64,000 nt of DNA. Source: Syntrophaceae bacterium (lineage in GTDB: Bacteria > Desulfobacterota > Syntrophia > Syntrophales > PHBD01). Below are positions 8,015 through 16,816 of this stretch, one piece after another. Every line of letters starts with the position of its first letter. Within the stretch, counting starts at the first letter, position 1. The stretch spans positions 1,030,936 through 1,094,935 of the forward strand of contig JABLXX010000001.1 in the NCBI GenBank assembly GCA_013177825.1, written 5' to 3'. The notes below the pieces were generated by a model. That model had not been told where the DNA came from and made no database searches. It worked only from the letters and a program-made list of their open reading frames with translations. The translations under genes were made by a program, and so were the position numbers.

Positions 8015-8470
8015 ATGCCGGACAAGTACTGGGAAGATTTCGACCCGGGGTTCCATTTCCAGACCCCGTCGATCACCGTCACGGAGACCCACGTGGTGAA
8101 CTGGGCGGGCCTCACCATGGACTTCTATCCGCTCCACACCGACGAGGTCTACGCCCAGAAGACCGTCTTCAAGGGGCGGATCGCCCACGGCCCGCTGATC
8201 TTCGGACTCGCGGTGGGACTGGCGGCGCAGGCCAAGATCGAGGGCGGGGCCATGATCGCCTGGATGGGGACGGACAACATGCGCATGTTCGCTCCCGTGA
8301 AGCTGGGCGACACGATCACGGTCCACATCACCGTGAAGGAGAAAAAGGAAACGGCCAAGCCGGTCCAGGGATTCCAGGTCTGGCATTACGAAGTCCGCAA
8401 CCAGCGTGACGAAAAGGTCATGTCCCTGGACATGAACTTCCTCATGCACCGGCGGCCCCAGGCGGGTTGA
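8015..8470 (+). CDS. MaoC-like enoyl-CoA hydratase (R-hydratase type)
   Basis: Single hot-dog domain, 151 residues; ATG 8015 follows AAAGGAGA by 5-6 bases. The hydratase-2 signature is present: Asp36 and His41 in DFYPLHTDE, then GRIAHGPLIFGLAVGL around the central helix. MaoC proteins add water to an enoyl-CoA, giving the (R)-3-hydroxyacyl-CoA. In the Ltp2/ChsH systems a MaoC hydratase makes the tertiary 3-hydroxyacyl-CoA that the thiolase-like aldolase then cuts; the same gene order is seen here. It lies 17 bases after the DUF35 gene and 37 bases before an acyl-CoA dehydrogenase, so co-transcription is nearly certain. Confidence 0.9.
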   Translation: MPDKYWEDFDPGFHFQTPSITVTETHVVNWAGLTMDFYPLHTDEVYAQKTVFKGRIAHGPLIFGLAVGLAAQAKIEGGAMIAWMGTDNMRMFAPVKLGDTITVHITVKEKKETAKPVQGFQVWHYEVRNQRDEKVMSLDMNFLMHRRPQAG

Positions 8471-8507
8471 TGGATCGGGGAGACCGAGCGGAAAAGGAGA
8501 CGGTGCG

Positions 8508-9650
8508 ATGGATTTGAGCTTTACGGAACAGCAGAACGCCCTCAGGAAGACCGTCCGCGACTTCGTGGAGCGGGAGATGCCCCGGGAGTGGGTCCGGGCC
8601 TTCGACGGCCGGGACGAGTTTCCCCACGACCTTGTCCGGAAATTCTGCGACCTGGACCTGGCGCGGATCAACATTCCCAAGGAATACGGCGGAAAGGGCG
8701 GCGACGTCCTGGACCTGATGATCCTTTTCGAGGAGATCTCGAAGCGCCTGGCGGTCCTTTCCTGGGCACTGGGAAACATCCTCCTCTACGGCAACGAGAT
8801 CATCACCGTAAACGGCAGTGACGAGCAGAGGGCGAAGTACCTCCCGCGGCTGGCGAAGGGCGAGATCATGTTCAGCTTCGGCCTTACGGAGCCCAATGCC
8901 GGGTCCGATGCGGCGAGCATCCGGACGAAGGCCGTCCCGGAGGACGGCGGCTGGGTGATCAACGGCAACAAGATGTTCATCACCGGCGCCGGCGTGACGG
9001 ACTATACCGTCACCTTCACCCGGACGAGCGAATCCAAGTATAACGGGATCACCGCCTTCATCGTCGACACGAAGCTGCCGGGATACAGCACGCGCCCCGT
9101 CGAGAAGCTGGGCTACCACGGCTCCAACACCTGCGAGGTCAACTACGACAACGTTCGTGTACTCCCCGAGGACATCCTGGGCGGCGAGAAAGGTTTAAAC
9201 AACGGCTGGAAACAGGAGATGAAGCTCCTCAACCAGGAGCGCCTTGTCCTGTCGTCCTGCTGCATCGGCATCGCCGAGGCGGCCGTCAAGGACGCCCTGG
9301 CTTTCGCCGCCGAAAAGATCAAGCGGAGTGCCGGGACCGACACCCAGTCCCTCCAGCACACCCTGGCGGAGATGGCCACGGACCTGGAGGCGATGCGGCA
9401 GCTGGCCTATTCCGCCGCCTGGAAGGAGGTGCAGCGGATGCAGCCGGTCCTGGAGACCTCCATGTCCAAGTACTTCTGCGCCGAGACGGCAAAGAAGATC
9501 TGCCTGCGCGGCATCAACGTCATGGGGGAGTCTGGTTCTCTCATGACCCACGACATGCAGCGCTATTTCCGGGACATCCTGATCCTGGCCATCGGCGGGG
9601 GGACGTCCCAGATCCAGAAGAACATCCTCAGCAAGGTCCTGGGGATGTAA
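8508..9650 (+). CDS. Acyl-CoA dehydrogenase with IVD-position Glu
   Basis: FAD-dependent acyl-CoA dehydrogenase, 380 residues, ATG behind AAAAGGAGA. N-terminal FTEQQNALRKTVRDF, middle FSFGLTEPNAGSDAAS (FAD and substrate loop) and NGNKMFITGA are standard. The usual catalytic Glu of the C-terminal YEGT motif is missing: the site reads AIGGGTSQIQ. A Glu is present at residue 244 in NQERLVLSS, the helix-G position used by isovaleryl-CoA and long-chain dehydrogenases. The enzyme is therefore probably active, with geometry suited to branched or bulky acyl chains. It would make the enoyl-CoA that the upstream MaoC protein hydrates. An electron-transfer flavoprotein is expected as acceptor but is not in the window. 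Confidence 0.88.
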   Translation: MDLSFTEQQNALRKTVRDFVEREMPREWVRAFDGRDEFPHDLVRKFCDLDLARINIPKEYGGKGGDVLDLMILFEEISKRLAVLSWALGNILLYGNEIITVNGSDEQRAKYLPRLAKGEIMFSFGLTEPNAGSDAASIRTKAVPEDGGWVINGNKMFITGAGVTDYTVTFTRTSESKYNGITAFIVDTKLPGYSTRPVEKLGYHGSNTCEVNYDNVRVLPEDILGGEKGLNNGWKQEMKLLNQERLVLSSCCIGIAEAAVKDALAFAAEKIKRSAGTDTQSLQHTLAEMATDLEAMRQLAYSAAWKEVQRMQPVLETSMSKYFCAETAKKICLRGINVMGESGSLMTHDMQRYFRDILILAIGGGTSQIQKNILSKVLGM

Positions 9651-9870
9651 CGCCGCCCCTGACACTGTCGTTTCGCTGGAGGGGGTAAAATATTACCGGC
9701 AAAACGACGGAAAGGGATGAAACGCGGCAAGCGGAAGCGAGGAAAGATGCGGAATCGGCCGGACGGGTGCGGGGGGACCAATACCAAAGGCATACCCGGG
9801 AGGCACTCGGGCGGCGAGGGATGGATTGCCACAGTAACGGGGATTCACCATCGATAAAAGGAGAGGAACG

Positions 9871-11520
9871 ATGCAGAGAAACTGGGAACAAAACTGGCCC
9901 AAGCAGGACCCCCTGGTCCCCCCCCTTCCCACGGAGCCTATTTTTGAACTGATCCGCAAGCAGGCGAAGATCCGGCCCGACAAGACGGCCATCCTGTTTT
10001 ACGGACATGAAACGACCTTCCAGGAACTGGACGACGCCACCGATCGCCTGGCCACGGCCCTCGTGAACATGGGCCTCGGGAAGGGCGACCGGATCGGCCT
10101 CTACTTCGAGAACTGTCCCCAGTTCGTCATCGGTTTCTACGGCATCCTGAAGATGGGCGGCATCGTCGTGAACGTAAGCCCCATGTACAAACAGGATGAA
10201 CTCGTTCATGAGCTGAAGGACGCGGGGGTCGAGACGATCATCATGGAGGACTTCTTCTGGCCCGTCCTGGAGCCTGTCATCGGCGAATGCGGACTGAAGA
10301 ACATCCTCGTCACGAGTTTCGCCGACTATCTGCCGGAAAAGCCGACGATCCCCCTGCACGCCTCCATGTCCACGGAGAAGAAGAGCATTCCCGGCACCAT
10401 CGACTTCAAGAGCCTCATCGAGAAGACACCCGCCAATCCGCCGAAGGTGGAGATCGACCTGGAAAACGACGTGGCCCTGCTCCAATACACGGCGGGGACG
10501 ACGGGATCCCCCAAGGGGGCCATGCTGACCCACGGCAACATGGCGGTCCACAATCTGGCGGTGCGCCATTACTATGAGTACACGGAGAACGACGTCCACC
10601 TGATCATCCTGCCCCTGTTTCACATTACCGGCCTGGACATTGCCATGAACCCGGCGCTGGCGGTGGGGAGCACCCTGATCCTCTTCGCCCGGTTCGACCT
10701 CCTGCCCATGCTGGACGTAATCCAGAAATACAAGGTCACCGGGTGGGTCACCATCACGCCCATCAACGTGGCCGTCTGCAACCTGCCCATCATCGGCAAC
10801 TACGACCTGAAGTCCCTCCGCTTCGTCCTCTCCGGCGGCGCCCCGGTTCCGCTGGAGATCCACAAGCGCTGGAAGGAGCTGACGGGGACCCACATCGTGG
10901 AGGGTTACGGCCTCTCCGAGTGCACGGGCGGCATCGTGGGCAACAACTGCCAGAACTTCTCGCCGGGCACCATCGGCAGCCCCGTGTTCTGGCACGACGT
11001 GAAGATCGTCCATCCCGCCACGCCGGACAAGGAAGCCGGCATCGGGGAGGAGGGCGAGCTCTGGATCAAGGGACCCTGCGTCATGAAGGGCTACTGGAAT
11101 GCCCCGGAGCAGACGAAGAACACCATCACCCCCGACGGGTACCTCATGACGGGGGACATGGTTACGGTGGACAAGGACGGCTGGTTCCGCATCGTCGGAC
11201 GGGCCAAGGAGATGATCAAGGTCTCCGGGTTCTCCGTCTTCCTGGCGGAGATCGACGCCTTCCTGTACCAGCACCCGGCGGTCGCCGAGGCGGCGGCCAT
11301 CGGTGTTCCCCATCCCTACCGGGGAGAGGAGCCCAAGGCTTATGTCGTCCTGAAACCCGACTTCAAGGGCAAGGTCACCGAGCAGGAGATCATCGACTGG
11401 TGCAAGGACAAGATGGCGGCTTACAAGGTGCCCGCCTCGATCGCGTTCACGGACGGTCTGCCCAAGAGCGGGGCGGGAAAGGTCCTGCGGCGGCTGTTGG
11501 CGGAACAGGAGAAAAAATAA
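9871..11520 (+). CDS. Acyl-CoA synthetase (AMP-forming), first of three
   Basis: ANL-superfamily CoA ligase, 549 residues, ATG 9871 behind AAAAGGAGAGG. It adenylates a carboxylic acid and transfers it to CoA. Motifs: P-loop YTAGTTGSPKGAML (about 208-221), EGYGLSE (about 346), TGD (about 428), hinge region GRAKEMIKVSG, and C-terminal catalytic Lys in SGAGKVLRR. Full length. A 220-base gap separates it from the preceding dehydrogenase, the longest within the run, so an internal promoter is possible. Closest in style to medium/long-chain fatty acid and aryl-alkanoate ligases; substrate unknown. Confidence 0.9.
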   Translation: MQRNWEQNWPKQDPLVPPLPTEPIFELIRKQAKIRPDKTAILFYGHETTFQELDDATDRLATALVNMGLGKGDRIGLYFENCPQFVIGFYGILKMGGIVVNVSPMYKQDELVHELKDAGVETIIMEDFFWPVLEPVIGECGLKNILVTSFADYLPEKPTIPLHASMSTEKKSIPGTIDFKSLIEKTPANPPKVEIDLENDVALLQYTAGTTGSPKGAMLTHGNMAVHNLAVRHYYEYTENDVHLIILPLFHITGLDIAMNPALAVGSTLILFARFDLLPMLDVIQKYKVTGWVTITPINVAVCNLPIIGNYDLKSLRFVLSGGAPVPLEIHKRWKELTGTHIVEGYGLSECTGGIVGNNCQNFSPGTIGSPVFWHDVKIVHPATPDKEAGIGEEGELWIKGPCVMKGYWNAPEQTKNTITPDGYLMTGDMVTVDKDGWFRIVGRAKEMIKVSGFSVFLAEIDAFLYQHPAVAEAAAIGVPHPYRGEEPKAYVVLKPDFKGKVTEQEIIDWCKDKMAAYKVPASIAFTDGLPKSGAGKVLRRLLAEQEKK

Positions 11521-11592
11521 ACCGATTTCGGGGTGCCGGATCGTCTCCGGTCCGGGCCATCCGGCATCCCGAAACGTGAAAGGATGAAGGAC

Positions 11593-13608
11593 ATGGGAAA
11601 GGCGTTTACCAGCGAGGATCAGGGCGGCATCGCCGTCATCCGGATCGACGTGCCGGGAGAGGCCGTCAACACGTGGACGAACGAGGCCATTGCCGGCTTC
11701 GAGGAGACCCTGGCGGAACTGGAGAAGGACCGGTCGCGCTATCGAGCGGTGGTTTTCTATTCCGGCAAGGCGACGGGTTTCCATGCCGGTGCCAACCTGG
11801 ACATGCTGGGGGAGCAGACGGACATCGAGGCGTTCCGTTCCCGTCTGGCCCATTTCAACGATCTGTTCGGCCGCCTGGAGAACCTCGGCGTCCCTACCGT
11901 GGCCGCCATCAGCGGCCCCTGCATGGGAGGCGGCTACGAGTTTGCCCTGGCCATGACAGCCCGGATCGCCGCGAACGGTCCCCGGACGCAGATCGGACTC
12001 CCGGAGTGCAACGTCGGAGTCATCCCGGGCGGCGGCGGCACCCAGCGCCTGCCCCGACTGATCGGTCTGGGAGCCCTGGAGATGATCGTCCGCGGGGCCG
12101 TCGTTCCCGCCGGCAGGGCCCTGGAACTCGGCCTGGTGGATCGGGTCTGCCCGGAAAAGGAGGATCTCCTGGAGCGGGCCAAAGCCTTTGCAGACGAGAT
12201 CGGCCGGGATGCATCGCTGCTCCGGAGAAGCGCGCCGGACCTCTCCGGCCTGGACGAAGCCGTCGCCGCGGCCCGCGCCCTCGCCCGGAAGGCCGCCCGG
12301 GGCCGGGACCTGCCGGCGCCCCGCCTTGCGATCAAGGCCGTTGAGGAGGGACTGAAGTGCGCTTCCCTCGCGGAAGGGCTGAAGATCGAGACGGAGTGTT
12401 TTCTCGAGGTCCTGGCGACGCCGGAATGCAAAGGCTCCATCAACACCTTCTTCCTGAAGACCTATTCGGACAAGCCTCTGACCATGATCCCCAAAGGGTT
12501 CCATCCCCGGCCCCTGAAGAAACTGGCCGTGCTGGGCTTCGGCACCATGGGACGGGGGATTGTCATCGACATGCTGCGGCGTCTCCAGGTACCGGTCGTG
12601 GTAAAGGATCTCCCCGAGGCCATGGAGCCGGGGATGGCCTTTGTGAAAAAAATCCTGGAGGGCATGGCGGCGAAGGGCCAGCTCAAAAAATCCGTCGATG
12701 ACCTCATGGGGCTGCTCAAGCCGGTGTCGGAATGGACGGCCGATTTCGCCGACGTCGATCTCGTCATCGAGGCGGTTTTCGAGGATCCCGCCGTAAAGGA
12801 GCAGGTCTACGGGGACCTCTGCCGGGCCGTGCCGGAGAACTGCCTGATCGTCAGCAACACATCAAGCCTGCCGGTGGACCGGCTGGCCCGGAGCGTGACG
12901 TTTCCGCAGCGCTTTCTTGGGGCCCATTTCTTTTCCCCCGTCTGGCGCATGGAGCTCCTGGAGATCATCCGGGGAAAGGAGACCACGGACGAGGCGGTGT
13001 ACGATCTCCTGAACTTCGCCGCAGGCCTGCGCAAACGCCCCATCATCTGCAACGATAATCCTGGTTTCGTCGTCAACGCCATGCTATTTCCTTATTTCAT
13101 CAAGGCATACGAGTTGCTGGGGGAGGGCGTGCCCATGGATGCCGTGGACGATGCAATGATGCGGTTCGGCCTCCCCGTCGGCCCGATCCGTCTCACCGAC
13201 GAGGTGGGGATCGACGTGTCCTACCTGGTCCTGACCAAGTCCCTGGGACGGAAGGCGCCGATGGCGCTGGAGAACATCTACAAGGCGGGCCGCTTCGGCC
13301 GGAACAAGAACGGAAAAGGGTTTTACACGAAGGAAGGGGCCGTCGATCCCGAGGCGCTTCCCCTTGTCAATCCGCAGGGGCTGAAGAAGGAAATGAGCGT
13401 CGAGTCCCTCCAGGAAATGCTGTTTCTGCCCTTTGTGGAGACAGGGAAGGAACTGCTCGACAAGGGCGTCGTCAAAGGGCCCCGGGCCGTCGACATCGGC
13501 GCCGTCTGGGGGATCGGCTTTCCCGCCGACAAGGGAGGGCCGCTGAAGTGGGCCGACCTGACCGGGTTGAGCGGGAAGCTTTACGGCAGGAACTTTTACA
13601 AGAGTTGA
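11593..13608 (+). CDS. Bifunctional enoyl-CoA hydratase / 3-hydroxyacyl-CoA dehydrogenase
   Basis: FadB/FadJ-like fusion, 671 residues. ATG 11593 is preferred because AAAGGA lies about 8 bases upstream; ATG 11584 would touch that site. The N-terminal crotonase domain keeps both catalytic glutamates: Glu116 in GGGYEFALA and Glu138 in PECNVGVIPGGGGTQ. The dehydrogenase domain starts near residue 310 with LGFGTMGRG for NAD binding and keeps the catalytic His in GAHFFSPVWRMELLEI; two C-terminal helical repeats follow. It converts enoyl-CoA through (S)-3-hydroxyacyl-CoA to 3-ketoacyl-CoA. With the MaoC hydratase also in the cluster, two hydration routes of opposite stereochemistry are encoded side by side. 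Confidence 0.92.
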   Translation: MGKAFTSEDQGGIAVIRIDVPGEAVNTWTNEAIAGFEETLAELEKDRSRYRAVVFYSGKATGFHAGANLDMLGEQTDIEAFRSRLAHFNDLFGRLENLGVPTVAAISGPCMGGGYEFALAMTARIAANGPRTQIGLPECNVGVIPGGGGTQRLPRLIGLGALEMIVRGAVVPAGRALELGLVDRVCPEKEDLLERAKAFADEIGRDASLLRRSAPDLSGLDEAVAAARALARKAARGRDLPAPRLAIKAVEEGLKCASLAEGLKIETECFLEVLATPECKGSINTFFLKTYSDKPLTMIPKGFHPRPLKKLAVLGFGTMGRGIVIDMLRRLQVPVVVKDLPEAMEPGMAFVKKILEGMAAKGQLKKSVDDLMGLLKPVSEWTADFADVDLVIEAVFEDPAVKEQVYGDLCRAVPENCLIVSNTSSLPVDRLARSVTFPQRFLGAHFFSPVWRMELLEIIRGKETTDEAVYDLLNFAAGLRKRPIICNDNPGFVVNAMLFPYFIKAYELLGEGVPMDAVDDAMMRFGLPVGPIRLTDEVGIDVSYLVLTKSLGRKAPMALENIYKAGRFGRNKNGKGFYTKEGAVDPEALPLVNPQGLKKEMSVESLQEMLFLPFVETGKELLDKGVVKGPRAVDIGAVWGIGFPADKGGPLKWADLTGLSGKLYGRNFYKS

Positions 13609-13757
13609 GCCTGGAGGCGGGAGGCCGGCAGGGTCTGCGGCTGTGCCCTCCATGGAGGGGGCCGGGGGACCGGCCCGCGCGGTCCGGAACAGAACCGGGA
13701 CAAACGGGAAGCCTTCGGCCGAAGGAAAGCCGGGGTGAAAACAGAGGAGGTTGAGCG

Positions 13758-15332
13758 ATGATATTCGGCACGACGGTCGGAGAGCTGTATGACCGGTGCG
13801 TCATGAATTTCAGGCACCGGGTGGCCATGAAGTACCATGACGAATCGTACACATACGACGACATGCAGAAGGCGGCCTACAGCCTGGCGAACGCGCTGAC
13901 GAAGCTGGGGCTGAAAAAGGGAGACACGACGGCGTTCCTGATGGCCAACTGTCCCGAGTACATCTCCTGCGAGTATGCCCTGGCGAAGATCGGCGTGATC
14001 CGGGTGCCCCTGGCGGTCCTGCTGACCAACGACGACCACGTATTCATGATAAACCACGCGGAATGCAAAGCCCTGATCTACCATGAGAAGATGGCGTCCC
14101 GCGTGATGGAGATGCTTCCCCGCCTCAAGACCGTCAAGCACTTGATCTGCATCAGCAAGGACCATGAAAAGATCGCCGAAGGCCATCTGCACCTCCAGAC
14201 GCTGATCAAGGACCATCCTCCGGAGGTTCCGCTCGTGGACATCGACGAGGAAGACCTGGCGGGGATCTACTTCACCGGAGGAACGACGGGCGTTCCCAAG
14301 GGGGTCATGCTCTCCCACCGGGCCTGGACGGGCACGTACATCACCGAGATGCTGGAGTTGGGCTTCGGCTATGACGAGGCGTTCGCCTTCGCGACACCCC
14401 TCACCCACGCGGGGGGCTGCCTGATGATTCCCATCATGATCCGCCGCGGGGTCTGCGTCATCCTCGACGGGTTCGATCCCAAGAGTTTTCTCGCGGCCGT
14501 CGAGAGGTACGGGGTTACATCGACGTTTGTGGTGCCCACGATGATCTATGCCCTGCTCGATTATCCGGACCGGGGGAAGTACGATGTCTCGAGCCTCCGG
14601 AACATCGTCTACGGGGCCGCCGCCATCGCCCCGGAGCGGTTGAAGCAGGCCATCAATACCTTCGGACCCATCTTCACGCAGCTCTACGGCCAGACCGAGG
14701 CGCCCATGATGATCAGCGCCCTGCCCCGGGAGGAGCACGTTATCAAAGACCCGGAGCGGGAGCGGCAGATCTTCAGCTCCTGCGGAAGGCCCACGTTTCC
14801 GGCGATTGTCCGGCTCGTCGACGGTGACGGGAAGGACGTGCCCCAGGGGGAGGTGGGGGACATCGTCTGCCGGCACATCAACGTCATGAGCGGCTACTGG
14901 AAGAATCCCGAGGCCACCGCAGAGACGATCCGTGACGGCTGGCTCTGGACGGGCGACATGGCGAAGATGGACGAGGAGGGGTTCCTCTACATCGTGGACC
15001 GCTCCAAGGACATGGTCGTCAGCGGCGGATTCAACATCTTCCCGCGGGAGATCGAGGACGTCCTTTTCGAGCATCCCGCTGTGAAAGGTGCTGCGGTCAT
15101 CGGAGTTCCCGACGAGAAATGGGGAGAGGCGGTCAAAGCGATCGTCGTCCTCCATGAAGGAAAGACCGCCACGGAGAAGGATCTGATCAACTTCGTGAAG
15201 GAGCGCAAGGGAAGCCTCATCTGTCCCAAGACGGTCGAGTTCTGGGATGCCATCCCGCTGACCAACCTGGGGAAGGTCGACAAGAAGAAGATCCGGGAGC
15301 GCTACTGGAAGGGTTACGAGCGCAGGGTCTGA
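13758..15332 (+). CDS. Acyl-CoA synthetase (AMP-forming), second of three
   Basis: ANL CoA ligase, 524 residues, ATG 13758 behind GAGGAGG. Motifs: FTGGTTGVPKGVMLSH P-loop (about 174-189), YGQTEAP adenine-binding motif, TGD (about 399), VSGGFNIFPREIE after the hinge, and catalytic Lys in TNLGKVDKKK. It resembles fatty-acyl or cyclohexane/aryl carboxylate ligases of anaerobes. Three ligases in one cluster suggest several entry substrates, or re-activation of an acid released part-way through the pathway. Only the family can be assigned. Confidence 0.9.
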   Translation: MIFGTTVGELYDRCVMNFRHRVAMKYHDESYTYDDMQKAAYSLANALTKLGLKKGDTTAFLMANCPEYISCEYALAKIGVIRVPLAVLLTNDDHVFMINHAECKALIYHEKMASRVMEMLPRLKTVKHLICISKDHEKIAEGHLHLQTLIKDHPPEVPLVDIDEEDLAGIYFTGGTTGVPKGVMLSHRAWTGTYITEMLELGFGYDEAFAFATPLTHAGGCLMIPIMIRRGVCVILDGFDPKSFLAAVERYGVTSTFVVPTMIYALLDYPDRGKYDVSSLRNIVYGAAAIAPERLKQAINTFGPIFTQLYGQTEAPMMISALPREEHVIKDPERERQIFSSCGRPTFPAIVRLVDGDGKDVPQGEVGDIVCRHINVMSGYWKNPEATAETIRDGWLWTGDMAKMDEEGFLYIVDRSKDMVVSGGFNIFPREIEDVLFEHPAVKGAAVIGVPDEKWGEAVKAIVVLHEGKTATEKDLINFVKERKGSLICPKTVEFWDAIPLTNLGKVDKKKIRERYWKGYERRV

Positions 15333-15411
15333 GAAGCGAGCGAGCCCCCCGATCCGCCCTGTCCCTTGACGGGCGGAGGGGCGGCGGGGAAAGCCTGAAA
15401 GGGAGTTCAAG

Positions 15412-16566
15412 ATGGATTTCAGACTGACGGAAGAACAGGAAGTGATCAGGGATACCATCCGCCGGTTCATCGCACGGGAATGCACCCGCGATGCGGCCCG
15501 GGAAGCGGACACACAGGGGGGCTTCCCGGAAAAGCTGTACCGTCCCCTGGCCGACAACGGGTTCTGCGGCCTTGTCGTACCCGAAGCGTACGGCGGCGGA
15601 GGCCGGAACGTCCTGGCGGCGGCGCTCATTGTCGAGGAACTGTCGGCCGTCTATCCGGCCCTGGCGGGGGCCTTTGCTGCCTGCGCCTTCGGGGGAGGAA
15701 AAAATCTGGGCGATCTGGGCAGCCCGGAGCAGAAGGAACGCCACCTGCCTTTCGTTGTCGACGGGTCCGCACTGTTTGCCGGCGCCATCCTGGAGCCGGA
15801 CGGGGGGTACGGCCGCTTCGCCGCCGGGATGACGGCTGTTCCGGACGGAGACGGGTTCCTGCTCAATGGAACGAAACAGTTCGTCCGCCTGGCCGGCCGG
15901 GCCGCGGCGATCCTCACCCTGGCCCGGACAGGCCCCGGAAATCCGCCCCGGGAAGGTCTTTCCTTCTTCCTGGTGGACGCGAAGAAGCCGGGAATAGCGG
16001 CCGGAACGGCGGATCTGGTGGGAACCGCGAGCCTCGGCATCGGTGAGGTCCGCTTTGAGAACGTAGCCGTTTCGCGGGAGGACGTCCTGGGCGGCCCGGA
16101 AGGGCTCAATCGGGGCTGGGAGCAGTGGGCGGTGCTGCAGGAAGCGGAACACCTGGAGATTGCCGCCTGCGGGCTGGGGATCGCCCAAGGGGCATACGAC
16201 TACGCCGTCCAGTACGCAAAGGAGCGGGTCCAGTTCGGCCGTCCCATCATTGCCTTCAGTGCCGTGAAAGACATGCTTGTCGACATGGCCGTGCGAATCC
16301 GGGCGGCCCGCCTGGTCGCCCGGCAGGCTGCCTGCCTGGCCGACGAAGAGAAGCGCTGCGCCGCGGAAGCGGCGACGGCCAGGATTCTGGCCGTGGAAAC
16401 GGCCAGGAAGGCCTCCATGGACTGCGTTCAGGTTCTTGGGGGATACGGATACACCATGGAGTACGACGCCCAGCGCTATGTACGGGACGCCCTGGTCCTC
16501 TTCGGCGGTGCAGGTCCGCAGGAGATGCTCAGGGAGGACCTCGGGGAGCTTCTGGGGCTGGGTTGA
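15412..16566 (+). CDS. Acyl-CoA dehydrogenase with IVD-position Glu (second)
   Basis: 384 residues, start behind AAAGGGAG. N-terminal LTEEQEVIRDTIRRF and YAKERVQFGRPI and GGYGYTMEYDAQRYVRD are typical acyl-CoA dehydrogenase segments. The substrate loop is unusual: ILEPDGGYGRFA replaces the common TEPxAGSD. The C-terminal YEGT Glu is replaced (LFGGAGPQEM), while Glu246 in EAEHLEIAACGLG lies at the isovaleryl-CoA-dehydrogenase position. This is the same pattern as the other dehydrogenase of the cluster although the two differ strongly in sequence. It may act as a partner of that subunit or on a later intermediate. Confidence 0.85.
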   Translation: MDFRLTEEQEVIRDTIRRFIARECTRDAAREADTQGGFPEKLYRPLADNGFCGLVVPEAYGGGGRNVLAAALIVEELSAVYPALAGAFAACAFGGGKNLGDLGSPEQKERHLPFVVDGSALFAGAILEPDGGYGRFAAGMTAVPDGDGFLLNGTKQFVRLAGRAAAILTLARTGPGNPPREGLSFFLVDAKKPGIAAGTADLVGTASLGIGEVRFENVAVSREDVLGGPEGLNRGWEQWAVLQEAEHLEIAACGLGIAQGAYDYAVQYAKERVQFGRPIIAFSAVKDMLVDMAVRIRAARLVARQAACLADEEKRCAAEAATARILAVETARKASMDCVQVLGGYGYTMEYDAQRYVRDALVLFGGAGPQEMLREDLGELLGLG

Positions 16567-16816
16567 CACTCCCGGAACGACGTCTTTCAAACCGCCCGCA
16601 ATCACGGGTATTCATCTCCACCCTGCGGGAAGAAGGAGAAACCAGCAATGAATAACGCCTGACGCCGGCTGAAGGACGGCGGCGGGCACGGACCCCGGGT
16701 CCCCGGGCGCCATCCCCTCCGGATGGCGTCGACGGAGAGGTGTTCCCTGCGCACGGCCGGATCGGCCGGATGCGGAGGAGGCGGACGAACCCCGGGAGAA
16801 CGGGAAAGGAGACCCT
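16567..16816 (+). other. Intergenic region with RNA hairpin and 4-codon micro-ORF
   Basis: 250 bases between a dehydrogenase and the last ligase. AGAAGGAG precedes ATG 16648, which opens a frame of only four codons ending TGA at 16662. A perfect stem CGCCATCC (16707-16714) / GGATGGCG (16720-16727) follows; it lacks a U-run. Possibly a vestigial gene start or an intercistronic processing/attenuation hairpin. Confidence 0.35.

Noticed and set aside
9628-12504. Open frame of 958 codons on the minus strand opposite the CoA-ligase and FadB-like genes.
   Set aside because: It is a shadow of GC-rich codon bias: the + strand frames have full domains and ribosome sites, while this translation has no recognisable motif.
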